Shown: in pieces, positions 8,365 through 16,057 of the stretch
How positions within the stretch are numbered: the stretch's first letter is position 1
Layout of the letters: every line of letters begins with the position of its first letter
Assembly (NCBI RefSeq): GCF_029894335.1
Contig: NZ_JARXZC010000003.1
Coordinates: forward strand, 186,001-250,000
Direction: 5' to 3'
Length of the DNA: 64,000 nucleotides
Source of the DNA: Kitasatospora sp. MAP5-34
GTDB taxonomy: Bacteria; Actinomycetota; Actinomycetes; Streptomycetales; Streptomycetaceae
Made by a program: the position numbers and the translations under genes
Notes under the pieces: generated by a model
Databases searched by the model: none
What the model was told of the DNA's origin: nothing
Seen by the model: only the letters and a program-made list of their open reading frames with translations

Positions 8365-9174
8365 ATGACCACCACCGCACGCCGCACCGCCGTCGCTGCC
8401 GCCGCCGCGCTCGCCCTCGCCGGCGGGCTCGCCGCCTGCAGCAGCAGCTCCACCCCCGCAGCGAGCGGCAGCTCGGTCTCGGCCGCCGCCTCCTCGAAGG
8501 TCACCGGCACCGTGACGGTCTTCGCGGCCTCCTCGCTGCAGGGGACCTTCACCGCCCTCGGCAAGAAGTTCGAGGCCGCCAACCCGGGCGTGAAGGTCAC
8601 CTTCAACTTCGGCGGCAGCTCCGCGCTGGCCCAGAGCATCAACTCCGGCGCCCCCGCCGACGTCTTCGCCGCCGCCAGCCCGGCCACCATGAAGACCGTC
8701 ACGGACGCCAAGGGCGCGACCACCTCCACGGTGTTCGTCCGCAACACCCTCGAGATCGCGGTGCCCAAGGGAAACCCCAAGCACATCGCCGTGCTCAAGG
8801 ACCTGGCCGGTGCCGGTCTCAAGGTCGCCCTGTGCGCGAAGGAGGTCCCGTGCGGCGCCGCCGCCGTGACCGCGCTGAACGCGGCCGGGGTCAAGCTCAC
8901 CCCCGTCACCCTGGAGCAGGACGTCAAGAGCGCGCTCACCAAGGTCGAACTCGGTGAGGTCGACGCCTCGCTCGTCTACAAGACCGATGTGCAGGCCGAT
9001 GCTGCGAAGATCTCCGGTGTGGACTTCCCCGAGGCCGCCAAGGCCGTGAACGACTACCCGATCGCCGCCCTCACCAAGGCGCCGAACTCGGCGGGCGCCG
9101 CCGCCTTCACCGCGTACATCCTGTCGCCCGAGGGCCGGCAGGTGCTCACCGCAGCGGGCTTCCAGGCACCGTGA
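8365..9174 (+). CDS. modA: Molybdate ABC transporter, substrate-binding lipoprotein ModA
   Basis: A 269-residue lipoprotein that captures molybdate or tungstate outside the membrane. GGAGGAG precedes ATG 8365. The signal peptide ends in the lipobox LAGGLAACSSSS. ModA signatures: VTVFAASSLQGTFTALGKKF at the first oxyanion loop, FNFGGSSALAQSINSGAPAD, and the C-terminal YPIAALTKAPNSAGAAAF. It is the first gene of modABC; the modB GTG overlaps its stop (GTGA). Confidence 0.95.
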   Translation: MTTTARRTAVAAAAALALAGGLAACSSSSTPAASGSSVSAAASSKVTGTVTVFAASSLQGTFTALGKKFEAANPGVKVTFNFGGSSALAQSINSGAPADVFAAASPATMKTVTDAKGATTSTVFVRNTLEIAVPKGNPKHIAVLKDLAGAGLKVALCAKEVPCGAAAVTALNAAGVKLTPVTLEQDVKSALTKVELGEVDASLVYKTDVQADAAKISGVDFPEAAKAVNDYPIAALTKAPNSAGAAAFTAYILSPEGRQVLTAAGFQAP

Positions 9175-10022
9175 CCCAGCCGCAGCCGCCCGCCGGGCCC
9201 GCGCCCACCGCTCTGCGGCTCCGGGGTCGGGCCCGGCGGCGCGCGCAGCGCGTCCCCTACGCACTGCTGCTGCCGGCCCTGCTGGGGCTGACCTTCCTGG
9301 TGCTGCCGCTGGCCGGGCTGCTGATCCGGGCGCCGTGGAGCACGCTGTCCCAGCAGCTCTCCAGCTCCCAGGTGTGGGACGCGCTGCGGCTCTCACTGGT
9401 CTGCGCGACGGCGGCCACCGGGCTGTCGCTGCTGCTCGGGGTACCGCTGGCCTGGCTGCTGGCCCGGACGGAGTTCCCCGGCCGCCGGATCGTCCGGGCC
9501 CTGGTCACCCTGCCGCTGGTACTGCCGCCGGTGGTCGGCGGCGTGGCGCTGCTGCTGGTCCTCGGCCGCAACGGCATCGTCGGGCGCTGGCTCGACGCCG
9601 CCTTCGGCATCACCCTGCCGTTCCACACCTCGGGGGTGGTGATCGCCGAGGCGTTCGTCGCGATGCCGTTCCTGGTGATCAGCGTCGAGGGCGCGCTGCG
9701 CGCCGCCGACCCCCGCTACGAGGAGGCCGCCGCCACCCTGGGCGCGTCCCGGCTGACCGCCTTCCGCCGGGTCACCCTCCCGCTGATCGCCCCCGGCATC
9801 GGGGCCGGCGCCGTACTGGCCTGGGCCCGGGCGCTCGGTGAGTTCGGCGCCACCATCACCTTCGCCGGGAACTTCCCCGGCCAGACCCAGACCATGCCGC
9901 TCGCGGTCTACCTCGCCATGGAGACGGATCCGGAGGCGGCGATCGCGCTCAGCCTGGTGCTGCTCGCGGTCTCCGTCGCGGTGCTGGCGGGGCTGCGCGA
10001 GCGGTGGATGTCAGCGCCGTGA
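9171..10022 (+). CDS. modB: Molybdate ABC transporter, permease ModB
   Basis: A 283-residue integral membrane permease starting with GTG 9171, overlapping the modA stop by 4 bp (translational coupling). It has about five to six membrane segments and the permease EAA loop (EEAAATLGASRLTAFRRVTLP) that docks on ModC, followed by GALARALGEFGAT-like sequence (AWARALGEFGATITFAGNFPG) typical of ModB/CysT permeases. It transports molybdate using ATP hydrolysed by ModC. Confidence 0.95.
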   Translation: MTQPQPPAGPAPTALRLRGRARRRAQRVPYALLLPALLGLTFLVLPLAGLLIRAPWSTLSQQLSSSQVWDALRLSLVCATAATGLSLLLGVPLAWLLARTEFPGRRIVRALVTLPLVLPPVVGGVALLLVLGRNGIVGRWLDAAFGITLPFHTSGVVIAEAFVAMPFLVISVEGALRAADPRYEEAAATLGASRLTAFRRVTLPLIAPGIGAGAVLAWARALGEFGATITFAGNFPGQTQTMPLAVYLAMETDPEAAIALSLVLLAVSVAVLAGLRERWMSAP

Positions 10023-10044
10023 GGCACCATCAGTCGGTGGGGCC

Positions 10045-10077
10045 GGGCAGGAGATCCGCAGGGGAGATCTCCTGCCC
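10045..10077 (+). terminator. Perfect 12-bp hairpin between modB and modC
   Basis: GGGCAGGAGATC (10045-10056) pairs with GATCTCCTGCCC (10066-10077) across a 9-nt loop. It lies 23 bp after the modB stop and 37 bp before the modC ATG. No T-run follows. It could be a partial terminator, an mRNA 3'-end stabiliser for modAB, or a translational control element for modC. Confidence 0.55.
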
Positions 10078-10113
10078 CGCCCGCATCCTTTACTCAGAGG
10101 CCCGGGTAACCCC

Positions 10114-11175
10114 ATGACACCCCACGCGCTCGACGCCCTGCTCCGGGTCGACCGGCCCGCCTTCCGGCTCGACCTGGCGCTGACGGCCGCCCCCGGCGAG
10201 GTCATCGCACTGCTCGGGCCGAACGGCGCGGGCAAGTCCACCGCGCTGCGCGCGCTCGCCGGGCTGCTCCCGCTGACCACCGGTCATCTCCGGCTCGACG
10301 GCACCACCTTGGAGGACCCGGCAGCCGGGCTGCACACCCCCGCCGAGAACCGCCCGGTCGGCGTGGTCTTCCAGGACTACCTGCTCTTCCCGCACCTGAG
10401 CGCCCTGGACAACGTCGCCTTCGGCCTGCGCTGCCGGGGTCTCGGCCGAAAGCCGTCCCGGGCCGAGGCACTGCCCTGGCTGGAACGGATGGGGCTCGCC
10501 GACCACGCCCACACCAAGCCCGGCGCGCTCTCCGGCGGCCAGGCCCAACGGGTGGCCCTGGCCCGCGCGCTCGCCGTCCGCCCCCGGCTGCTGCTGCTCG
10601 ACGAGCCGCTCGCCGCACTGGACGCCCGCACCCGGCTGGACGTACGGGCACAACTGCGCCGCCACCTGGCCGAGTTCGAGGCGGTGGCGGTACTGGTCAC
10701 CCACGACCCGCTCGACGCGATGGTGCTGGCCGACCGGCTGGTGGTGATCGAGGACGGGCAGCAGGTGCAGTCCGGCACGCCCGCCGAGATCGCCCGGCAC
10801 CCGCGCACCGACTACATCGCCCGCCTGGTCGGCCTCAACCTCTACCAGGGCCTGGCGGACGGGCTCACCGTCACGCTGTCGGACGGGCCCTCGCTGGCCA
10901 CCACGGACGGCCTCACCGGGCCCGTGTTCGTCGCCTTCCCGCCGTCGGCCGTGACGCTGCACCGCAGCCGCCCGGACTCCAGCGCCCGCAACGTCTGGGA
11001 GCTCAAGGTCTCCGGCCTCGACCTGCACGGCGACCAGGTCCGGGTCGACCTCACCGGCGAACTCCCGCTCGCCGCCGACCTGACCCCGGCGGCCGCCGCC
11101 GACCTCGACCTCGCCCCCGGCAGCACCGTCTGGGCCACCGTCAAGGCCGCCCAGACGCATGCCTACCCCGCCTGA
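10114..11175 (+). CDS. modC: Molybdate ABC transporter, ATP-binding protein ModC
   Basis: A 353-residue ATPase. ATG 10114 is chosen because the conserved domain begins directly after it; the frame is open further upstream only by chance. Motifs: Walker A GPNGAGKST, Q-loop VVFQDY, signature LSGGQAQRVALARAL, Walker B LLLLDEPLAALD, and switch His in VLVTHDP. The C-terminal 120 residues are a TOBE-like regulatory domain (VFVAFPPSAVTLHR...) expected to bind molybdate. It energises ModB. The 92-bp gap from modB with a hairpin is unusual for this operon. Confidence 0.95.
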   Translation: MTPHALDALLRVDRPAFRLDLALTAAPGEVIALLGPNGAGKSTALRALAGLLPLTTGHLRLDGTTLEDPAAGLHTPAENRPVGVVFQDYLLFPHLSALDNVAFGLRCRGLGRKPSRAEALPWLERMGLADHAHTKPGALSGGQAQRVALARALAVRPRLLLLDEPLAALDARTRLDVRAQLRRHLAEFEAVAVLVTHDPLDAMVLADRLVVIEDGQQVQSGTPAEIARHPRTDYIARLVGLNLYQGLADGLTVTLSDGPSLATTDGLTGPVFVAFPPSAVTLHRSRPDSSARNVWELKVSGLDLHGDQVRVDLTGELPLAADLTPAAAADLDLAPGSTVWATVKAAQTHAYPA

Positions 11176-11184
11176 CCGGGTTGT

Positions 11185-12030
11185 CTACTCGGTCCAGTGC
11201 GCGGGCCGGGTGAGCGAGGCCGGCAGCCTGGTGGCGGCATCGCCCTTGGCCGCGTCCAGCTGGGACTGGATCAGGAAGATGCTGTCGGTGAGGTCCGCCC
11301 CGCCGACGTCGGCCCCACGGAAGTCGGCCCCGATCAGGTCGGCCTTCCGCAGGTCCGCGCCCCGCAGGTCGGCCCCGATCAGGTACGCGCCCCGCAGGTT
11401 GGCCCCGCGCAGGTCGGCGCCCTTGAGCTTGGCCCCGATCAGGTCGGCGCCCCGGTGCTCCCGCTTCTTCTGCCGGACCTCGGCCCGCACCAGCTCGCTG
11501 GTCCGCAGCAGCACCTCGTTGACCTCGCGCCGGTGGGCCGCGACGTCCAGCTCCAGCAGGGCTTCGGCCGTGTCGAGGCTGAGGCGCTCGGTCTCGGCCA
11601 GCATCAGCCGCAGCTCGGCGTGGACCGGGCCGGCCGCCGGCAGCGACAGCGCCTCGGTCAGGTACCAGAGCAGCTCCTGCAAGTCCCGGACAACCGGGAA
11701 CACCGCGAACATCTGCCGCGCGCTCTTCGGGGCCTGCCGCCAGTCCTGCCCGGCGTAGGTGACCTGGGAGACCTTCTGCCCGGCGCCGAAGCAGTCGTAG
11801 ACGGTGCAGCCCCGGAAGCCCTTCTCGCGCAGCTTGGTGTGAATCCCGCAACGGAAGTCGGCCTTCAGGTTCTGGCACGCCTGGCCGGCGGGCTTGTTGA
11901 TCGCGAAGTCCGTCGAGGCCGAGAACGCCGGTGCCACACAGCAGAGCGCGAAGCAGCTCTCGCAGTCCGCCCGCAGGCCACTTCGGTCCGCGTCGGCGGC
12001 GGGCTGTACCTGGCCTTGGTTCTCAGACAA
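11185..12030 (-). CDS. Cys-rich pentapeptide-repeat protein
   Basis: A 281-residue soluble protein. The N-terminal 90 residues carry a cysteine cluster (DCESCFALCCVAP, GQACQNL, FRCGIH, GCTVYDCFGAGQ), which suggests metal binding. A helical middle follows (residues 100-190). The C-terminal third is a run of pentapeptide repeats A(D/N)LxG from HRGADLIGAKLKGADLRGA onward, forming a right-handed quadrilateral beta-helix. Some such proteins mimic DNA, but the function here is unknown. The start is TTG 12030 behind GGAG (about 10 bp). Three tandem TGTGTACGAG units lie just upstream. Confidence 0.85.
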   Translation of the reverse strand: MSENQGQVQPAADADRSGLRADCESCFALCCVAPAFSASTDFAINKPAGQACQNLKADFRCGIHTKLREKGFRGCTVYDCFGAGQKVSQVTYAGQDWRQAPKSARQMFAVFPVVRDLQELLWYLTEALSLPAAGPVHAELRLMLAETERLSLDTAEALLELDVAAHRREVNEVLLRTSELVRAEVRQKKREHRGADLIGAKLKGADLRGANLRGAYLIGADLRGADLRKADLIGADFRGADVGGADLTDSIFLIQSQLDAAKGDAATRLPASLTRPAHWTE

Positions 12031-12044
12031 CGTGCGCGATCTCC

Positions 12045-12074
12045 TGTGTACGAGTGTGTACGAGTGTGTACGAG
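12045..12074. repeat. Three tandem 10-bp repeats TGTGTACGAG
   Basis: Three perfect copies in a row, one helical turn per unit, 14 bp beyond the start codon of the pentapeptide-repeat gene and in its upstream region. They could be an iterated operator or a slippage-prone spacer. The adjacent sequence is not coding. Confidence 0.7.
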
Positions 12075-12207
12075 GCAGCTGTGCCGCTCACGGCCGACGA
12101 CCCCGAACGGCAACTTCCACCACGCACCCTAGCCGACCTGCTCCGGCCGCCGCCGGGACGATGGCGGGGCGTTGGCGGGGCATTGGCGGGGCGGCCTGCT
12201 GGCCCCG

Positions 12208-12276
12208 TCAGCCCTGGTCCGGGCGCAGGACCGGGTGGTCGGCGACGACGGTACGGCTGCCGGGAGCGATCTCGGT
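12208..12276 (-). pseudogene. Detached 3' end of pth2 (peptidyl-tRNA hydrolase, Pth2 type)
   Basis: Minus-strand codons 12276 to 12208 read TEIAPGSRTVVADHPVLR, then PDQG and TGA. This is the C-terminal signature of Pth2 enzymes (TxIxPGSxTVL...). It has no start and no upstream domain. The Pth2 gene at 40843-40067 is in the same orientation and diverges from the family exactly after TEIAPG. The six shared codons differ only at third positions. I infer that this is the displaced original end of that gene. Confidence 0.7.
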
Positions 12277-12480
12277 TACGGCCTGCTCAGGTGCACGGAC
12301 CCCAGCACGCGCCCGGTGCTGGAGAGCCTCGCGGAGCCGAGCGCCGAAGGCCCCGACGGGCCGCCACCCGGGGTGCCCGCTCCGCCTTCGGCTGCGGACG
12401 GCCCGGAGCACGCGAAGCCCGGCCGCGTCGGCCTGCCTCCATGGATACCGTCACCCACATCCCGCCGCGTCGACACGTCG

Positions 12481-12723
12481 ATACCGCTGCGGCACGTGCT
12501 GGAGATCAACGGCTCAGCGCGGGACCTGCCCGAGGGCCCCGAACTGCGCTTCGTCCTCGAATCGCCCACATGCCTGCTCCCAGAGGCGGAACTCGGCGAC
12601 CTCGCCGACCACTGGCGGGTGGCGCTCGACCGCCTGACCCGGCACGCCGGCGACGGCGGCCACACCCCGTCGGAATTCTGGCTGATCTCGCTGGGTCAGG
12701 AAGACATCGACGAGTTCGAGTCC
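12481..12723 (+). pseudogene. NRPS condensation/epimerization domain relic
   Basis: The frame reads IPLRHVLEINGSARDLPEG, then ELRFVLESPTCLLPEAELG and DLADHWRVALDRLTRHA, ending GGHTPSEFWLISLGQEDID. This is the characteristic C-terminal stretch of NRPS condensation-type domains, including the GGHTPSDxPLVxLxQxxID hinge before the next domain. No HHxxxDG core, adenylation domain or carrier domain is attached. Only about 80 residues remain, so this is a fragment of a lost NRPS, not a gene. Confidence 0.7.
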
Positions 12724-12819
12724 GCCTTCGACTGTCCGTTCGCGCTGGTGACCGGCCGGTACGTGCTCCCCTGTGGTGCGCCCGCGCGCTGGTGGTCCGC
12801 TGGGATGGCCGTCGAATGC

Positions 12820-12832
12820 GGGGGGGGGGGGG
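12820..12832 (+). repeat. Homopolymer run of 13 G
   Basis: Thirteen consecutive G residues in decayed sequence. Runs this long are slippage-prone and also common sites of sequencing error, so the exact length is uncertain. Confidence 0.7.
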
Positions 12833-13145
12833 ACAGGGTCCCAGGTGCGCCGCTGAGCGCGATGCACCCGGAGCACGGTCAGGTCGACCTGACGGTGGAC
12901 GACTCATACCGCCCTCTCAGGATCACCGGCAGAGTCTTGCGCTCGGCCCGCACCAGGCGACCCTTCGTCCGCCGCCGGGCAGGGTCGAACTCCCAAGCCG
13001 GCCCACTCTCCGAGCAGAATTTTGATCAGCAGTGTCTATTCATGCGCGTATTGGCAGACTACTTGTCACGTATGAGCATCTGTGCGTAAATCTCTCTCAG
13101 CTGTTCCGGATCATCCGAGGCCAGACCGACCCGTGAGGTTGCCCC

Positions 13146-15338
13146 GTGACTTCCCCCCTTGTACAGCGATTTCGTGCGACTCTCGCCAGTTGTTGTGCGC
13201 TCGCCACCGCGTCCGCCGGACTGATGCTCGCCACCCCCGCCGGGGCCGCAGCTCCGCTCGGCACGGTCCCGACGGGTGCGGCCGGCTCGGCCGCCCAATA
13301 CCCGAACTACGCTCCGACTCCGCCGATGGGCTGGAACGACTGGTCCTACTACCAGTGCGGCATCAATGAACAGGTGATCCTCTCCAACGCCCGAGCCCTG
13401 GTCAGCAGCGGCCTGGCCGCCAAGGGCTACAACACCGTCACCACCGACGACTGCTGGATGTCCCAAAGCCGCGACAGCTCGGGCAGACTGGTCGCCGACC
13501 CGGTCAAGTTCCCGCACGGCATGGACTACGTCGGAGCCAAGATCCACGCCCTCGGGCTGAAGTTCGGAATCTACGAGGACGCCGGCACCTACACCTGCGG
13601 CGGTTACCCCGGGTCGATGAACCACTGGCAGCAGGACACCGACCTGTTCGCCGCCTGGGGCGTCGACTACGTGAAGCTCGACGGCTGCAACGTGCCGACG
13701 GCCGCTGGAAAGAGCGACGAGCAGAGCTACCACGAGGCCTACGCCGCGATGGGCCAGGCCATGCTCAACACCGGCCGACCGATGGTCTATTCGGTCTCCG
13801 CCCCGGCATACTTCCAGGACCAGCCCGCCTGGCACACCGTCATCGGCTGGTCGGCCCAGGTCGGCAACCTGTGGCGGGAAGGCGCCGACACCGCGCTCGG
13901 CCAGGAGAGCGCAGCGGCCAAGTGGAACGCGATCACGTACAACTACGGTTACAACAGCGGTCTCGCCGACCTGCAGAGCCCCGGGCGCTGGAACGACCCC
14001 GACTTCCTGCTCGCCGGCGACTCCGGCCTCACCCACGACGAGATCCAGAGCCAGATGTCGCTGTGGGCGGTCATGGCAGCACCGCTGATCTCCAGCACCG
14101 ACGTCGGCCACCTGTCCGACGACGCCCTCTCCGTGCTCGGCAACGAGGACGTCATCGCCGTTGACCAGGACGCCCTCGGCCTGCAGGGCCGCATCGTCCA
14201 GCAGGGCAGCGGCTACGACGTCCTTTCCAAGCCGCTGGCAAACGGCGACCGCGCCGTGGCGCTGTTCAACTCCTCCGACTCCGCCCAGACGATCACCACC
14301 ACGGCAGCCGCCGCAGGTCTGGCCCCCGGCTCCTCAGTCCTCCTCAAGGACCTGACCACCAAGACCGTCACACAGACCACCGGAACCATCTCGGCAGACG
14401 TCCCGCCACACGCCACAGTGCTGTACCGGGTCAGCGCGGGCCGTGGCCACAAGGTACAGCCCGCCACCGCGATCACCTGGCATGACGTGAGCACCGCCGG
14501 TGCGCACAACACCTACCAGGTCAGCCTCACCGACCACGGCTCCGACGGACTCTCCGACACCCGCCTGTCCGTGACGGCGCCCCAGGGCTGGACGGTATCG
14601 CCCGCGACAACACGGCTGGACCACGTGCAGCCGGGAGGAACAGCCACGGCCACGGTCACCCTCACAGCGCCCGAGGCTGCCCCGGGCACCACCATCTCCG
14701 CGATCACCGCCACCGCCGACTATCGCGCCGGCGCCGCCGGATCCGGCTCGGTCAGCGGCCAGCAGACGGTCACCTCCGTGGTCCCCTACCCGACCCTCGC
14801 GGACGCCTTCAACAACGTCGGCATCACCCAGGAGAGCAACCCCGCCCCCGGCGGCTTCGACTCCACCGGCGACAGCTATTCCGCCGACGCTCTGGCGAAA
14901 GCCGGCGCCACCCCCGGCTCGACGGTCAGCGCGGGGGCCCTGAGCTTCACCTGGCCCTCCGTGGCCGCCGGCACCCCGGACAACGTGGCCGCCTCGGGCG
15001 AGGCGATCACGCTCGCCGGTCAGGGCACATCGCTCGCCTTCCTCGGCTCGGAGACCGGCACAACCTCCGCCCCTGTCACCGTGACCTACACCGACGGAAC
15101 CACCAGCACCGGCCAGCTCGGCTTCCCCAACTGGTGCTGCACCCCCGTCACCGCGTACGGCGCACAGACCGTGATCACCACGGACCACCGCAACACCCCG
15201 AGCGGACCCGCCAACTATGGCATCAGCTACCGCGTGTTCTCCAACACCGTCCCGCTTACCGCAGGCAAGACGGTGAAGAGCGTCACGCTGCCGAACCAGC
15301 CGGCGATTCACCTCTTCGCCCTTTCCATCACCCCCTGA
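13146..15338 (+). CDS. Secreted GH27 alpha-galactosidase with C-terminal NEW3/NPCBM-type domains
   Basis: A 730-residue exported enzyme that removes terminal alpha-linked galactose. GTG 13146 starts a signal peptide (to about residue 35, ATPAGAAA). The GH27 barrel begins at TPPMGWNDWSYYQCGIN. YVKLDGCN carries the nucleophile Asp179. NLWREGADTA carries the likely acid/base Asp248, by alignment with lysosomal alpha-galactosidase A. GRWNDPDFLL follows. A beta-sandwich ends at about residue 430. Next come a NEW3-like domain (about 440-540) and an NPCBM-like jelly roll (about 550-730), which would bind sugar. It lies in the island beside glycolipid-active enzymes. Confidence 0.93.
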   Translation: MTSPLVQRFRATLASCCALATASAGLMLATPAGAAAPLGTVPTGAAGSAAQYPNYAPTPPMGWNDWSYYQCGINEQVILSNARALVSSGLAAKGYNTVTTDDCWMSQSRDSSGRLVADPVKFPHGMDYVGAKIHALGLKFGIYEDAGTYTCGGYPGSMNHWQQDTDLFAAWGVDYVKLDGCNVPTAAGKSDEQSYHEAYAAMGQAMLNTGRPMVYSVSAPAYFQDQPAWHTVIGWSAQVGNLWREGADTALGQESAAAKWNAITYNYGYNSGLADLQSPGRWNDPDFLLAGDSGLTHDEIQSQMSLWAVMAAPLISSTDVGHLSDDALSVLGNEDVIAVDQDALGLQGRIVQQGSGYDVLSKPLANGDRAVALFNSSDSAQTITTTAAAAGLAPGSSVLLKDLTTKTVTQTTGTISADVPPHATVLYRVSAGRGHKVQPATAITWHDVSTAGAHNTYQVSLTDHGSDGLSDTRLSVTAPQGWTVSPATTRLDHVQPGGTATATVTLTAPEAAPGTTISAITATADYRAGAAGSGSVSGQQTVTSVVPYPTLADAFNNVGITQESNPAPGGFDSTGDSYSADALAKAGATPGSTVSAGALSFTWPSVAAGTPDNVAASGEAITLAGQGTSLAFLGSETGTTSAPVTVTYTDGTTSTGQLGFPNWCCTPVTAYGAQTVITTDHRNTPSGPANYGISYRVFSNTVPLTAGKTVKSVTLPNQPAIHLFALSITP

Positions 15339-15381
15339 TCGCCTTCCCCCGAATTCTCTTTGCGACGCCGTGGGAAGGCGG

Positions 15382-15814
15382 CTACGTATGGGATTTCGGG
15401 TGGGGCAGGGTGAACAGGCCGGGCTCGGGCTCGGGCTCGGTCAGGATGCTTCGGCCGACCAGGCGCTTGAGCTTCGCGCGCATGCCTTCGACCTGCTTTG
15501 GGCTCCAGCCCGGCATCGAGAGCCTGGCAGAGGTGCTTGGTGCGGAGCCCGTCCTCGGCGTACTCGAAGGCGGCCAGGATCTGCCGGTAGGCCGGTGAGG
15601 AAAGGACCGGGTCTGCGGCGTGTTCCGCTTCGTCCTCCGCGGCCAGAGCGAGCAGGGTCTCGCGAGTGATCTCCAGACGTGGCAGGACGTCCTCGGCTTC
15701 GGTCAACTGTCCTGTCAGTACGCCGATCTGCTCGCGCAGCCGCTCGACCTGGTCGCGAGCGGCGCGCTCGCGCTCGGCCAGCCGTGCCGGCAGTGACCTA
15801 TCGCGTGCCTCCCA
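15382..15814 (-). pseudogene. Frameshifted relic of an IS-associated coiled-coil protein
   Basis: Reading leftward from just after the TAG at 15815, the frame gives an Arg/Glu-rich coiled coil (LAERERAARDQVERLREQI), then LPRLEITRETLLAL and PAYRQILAAFEYAEDGLRT, then KHLCQALDAGLEPK. A shift of one base near 15500 is needed to continue as VEGMRAKLKRLVGRSILTE and end GLFTLPHPKSHT at TAG (15382-15384). The layout matches small proteins that I recall beside actinobacterial transposases. It is broken and unlikely to be functional. Confidence 0.6.
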
Positions 15815-15979
15815 CTATGTGCTTCCGCCCGCGCGCGGTGGATCGTGCCAGGTCAGTGCCCTGGTGTCGGTCAGGCGGTGGGTCATGTTGTCGCCCATCG
15901 ACCAATAGATCATCGACTCCGCGCTGGCCGGCAGCGTCTCATAGTCGCACACCAGCCGCCGGTGCAGCAGGCGCGCCAT
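15815..15979 (-). pseudogene. C-terminal relic of an IS5-family transposase
   Basis: The frame reads MARLLHRRLVCDYETLPAS, then AESMIYWSMGDNMTHRLTD, and ends at TAG 15815-15817. RDYETLPxSxExMIYWSMxxxMxRRL is the usual C-terminus of IS5-type DDE transposases of Streptomyces. Only about 54 residues remain and the catalytic domain is missing, so it is a relic. Confidence 0.7.
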
Positions 15980-16057
15980 CGGACATCACCTGTCGCGGCT
16001 GGGCGCGGGACCGGGAAGCCACCGGCGCCCGCACCTGGCCGCTTGTTCCGGGGGCTG

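Larger units (their letters stand above)
12277..13145. other. Island left end: mostly non-coding or decayed sequence
   Basis: Apart from the condensation-domain relic (12481-12723) and the G13 run (12820-12832), nothing here is recognisable. A plus-strand frame stays open from 12172 to 13089 but has no domain support outside the relic, and its composition drifts. The last 100 bp before 13146 are AT-richer and presumably hold the GH27 promoter; no confident -35/-10 pair was found. Confidence 0.5.

Noticed and set aside
12172..13089. A 305-codon plus-strand gene spanning the condensation-domain relic
   Set aside because: Only about 80 codons resemble protein; the rest has no homology-like features, crosses a G13 run and lacks a ribosome site.
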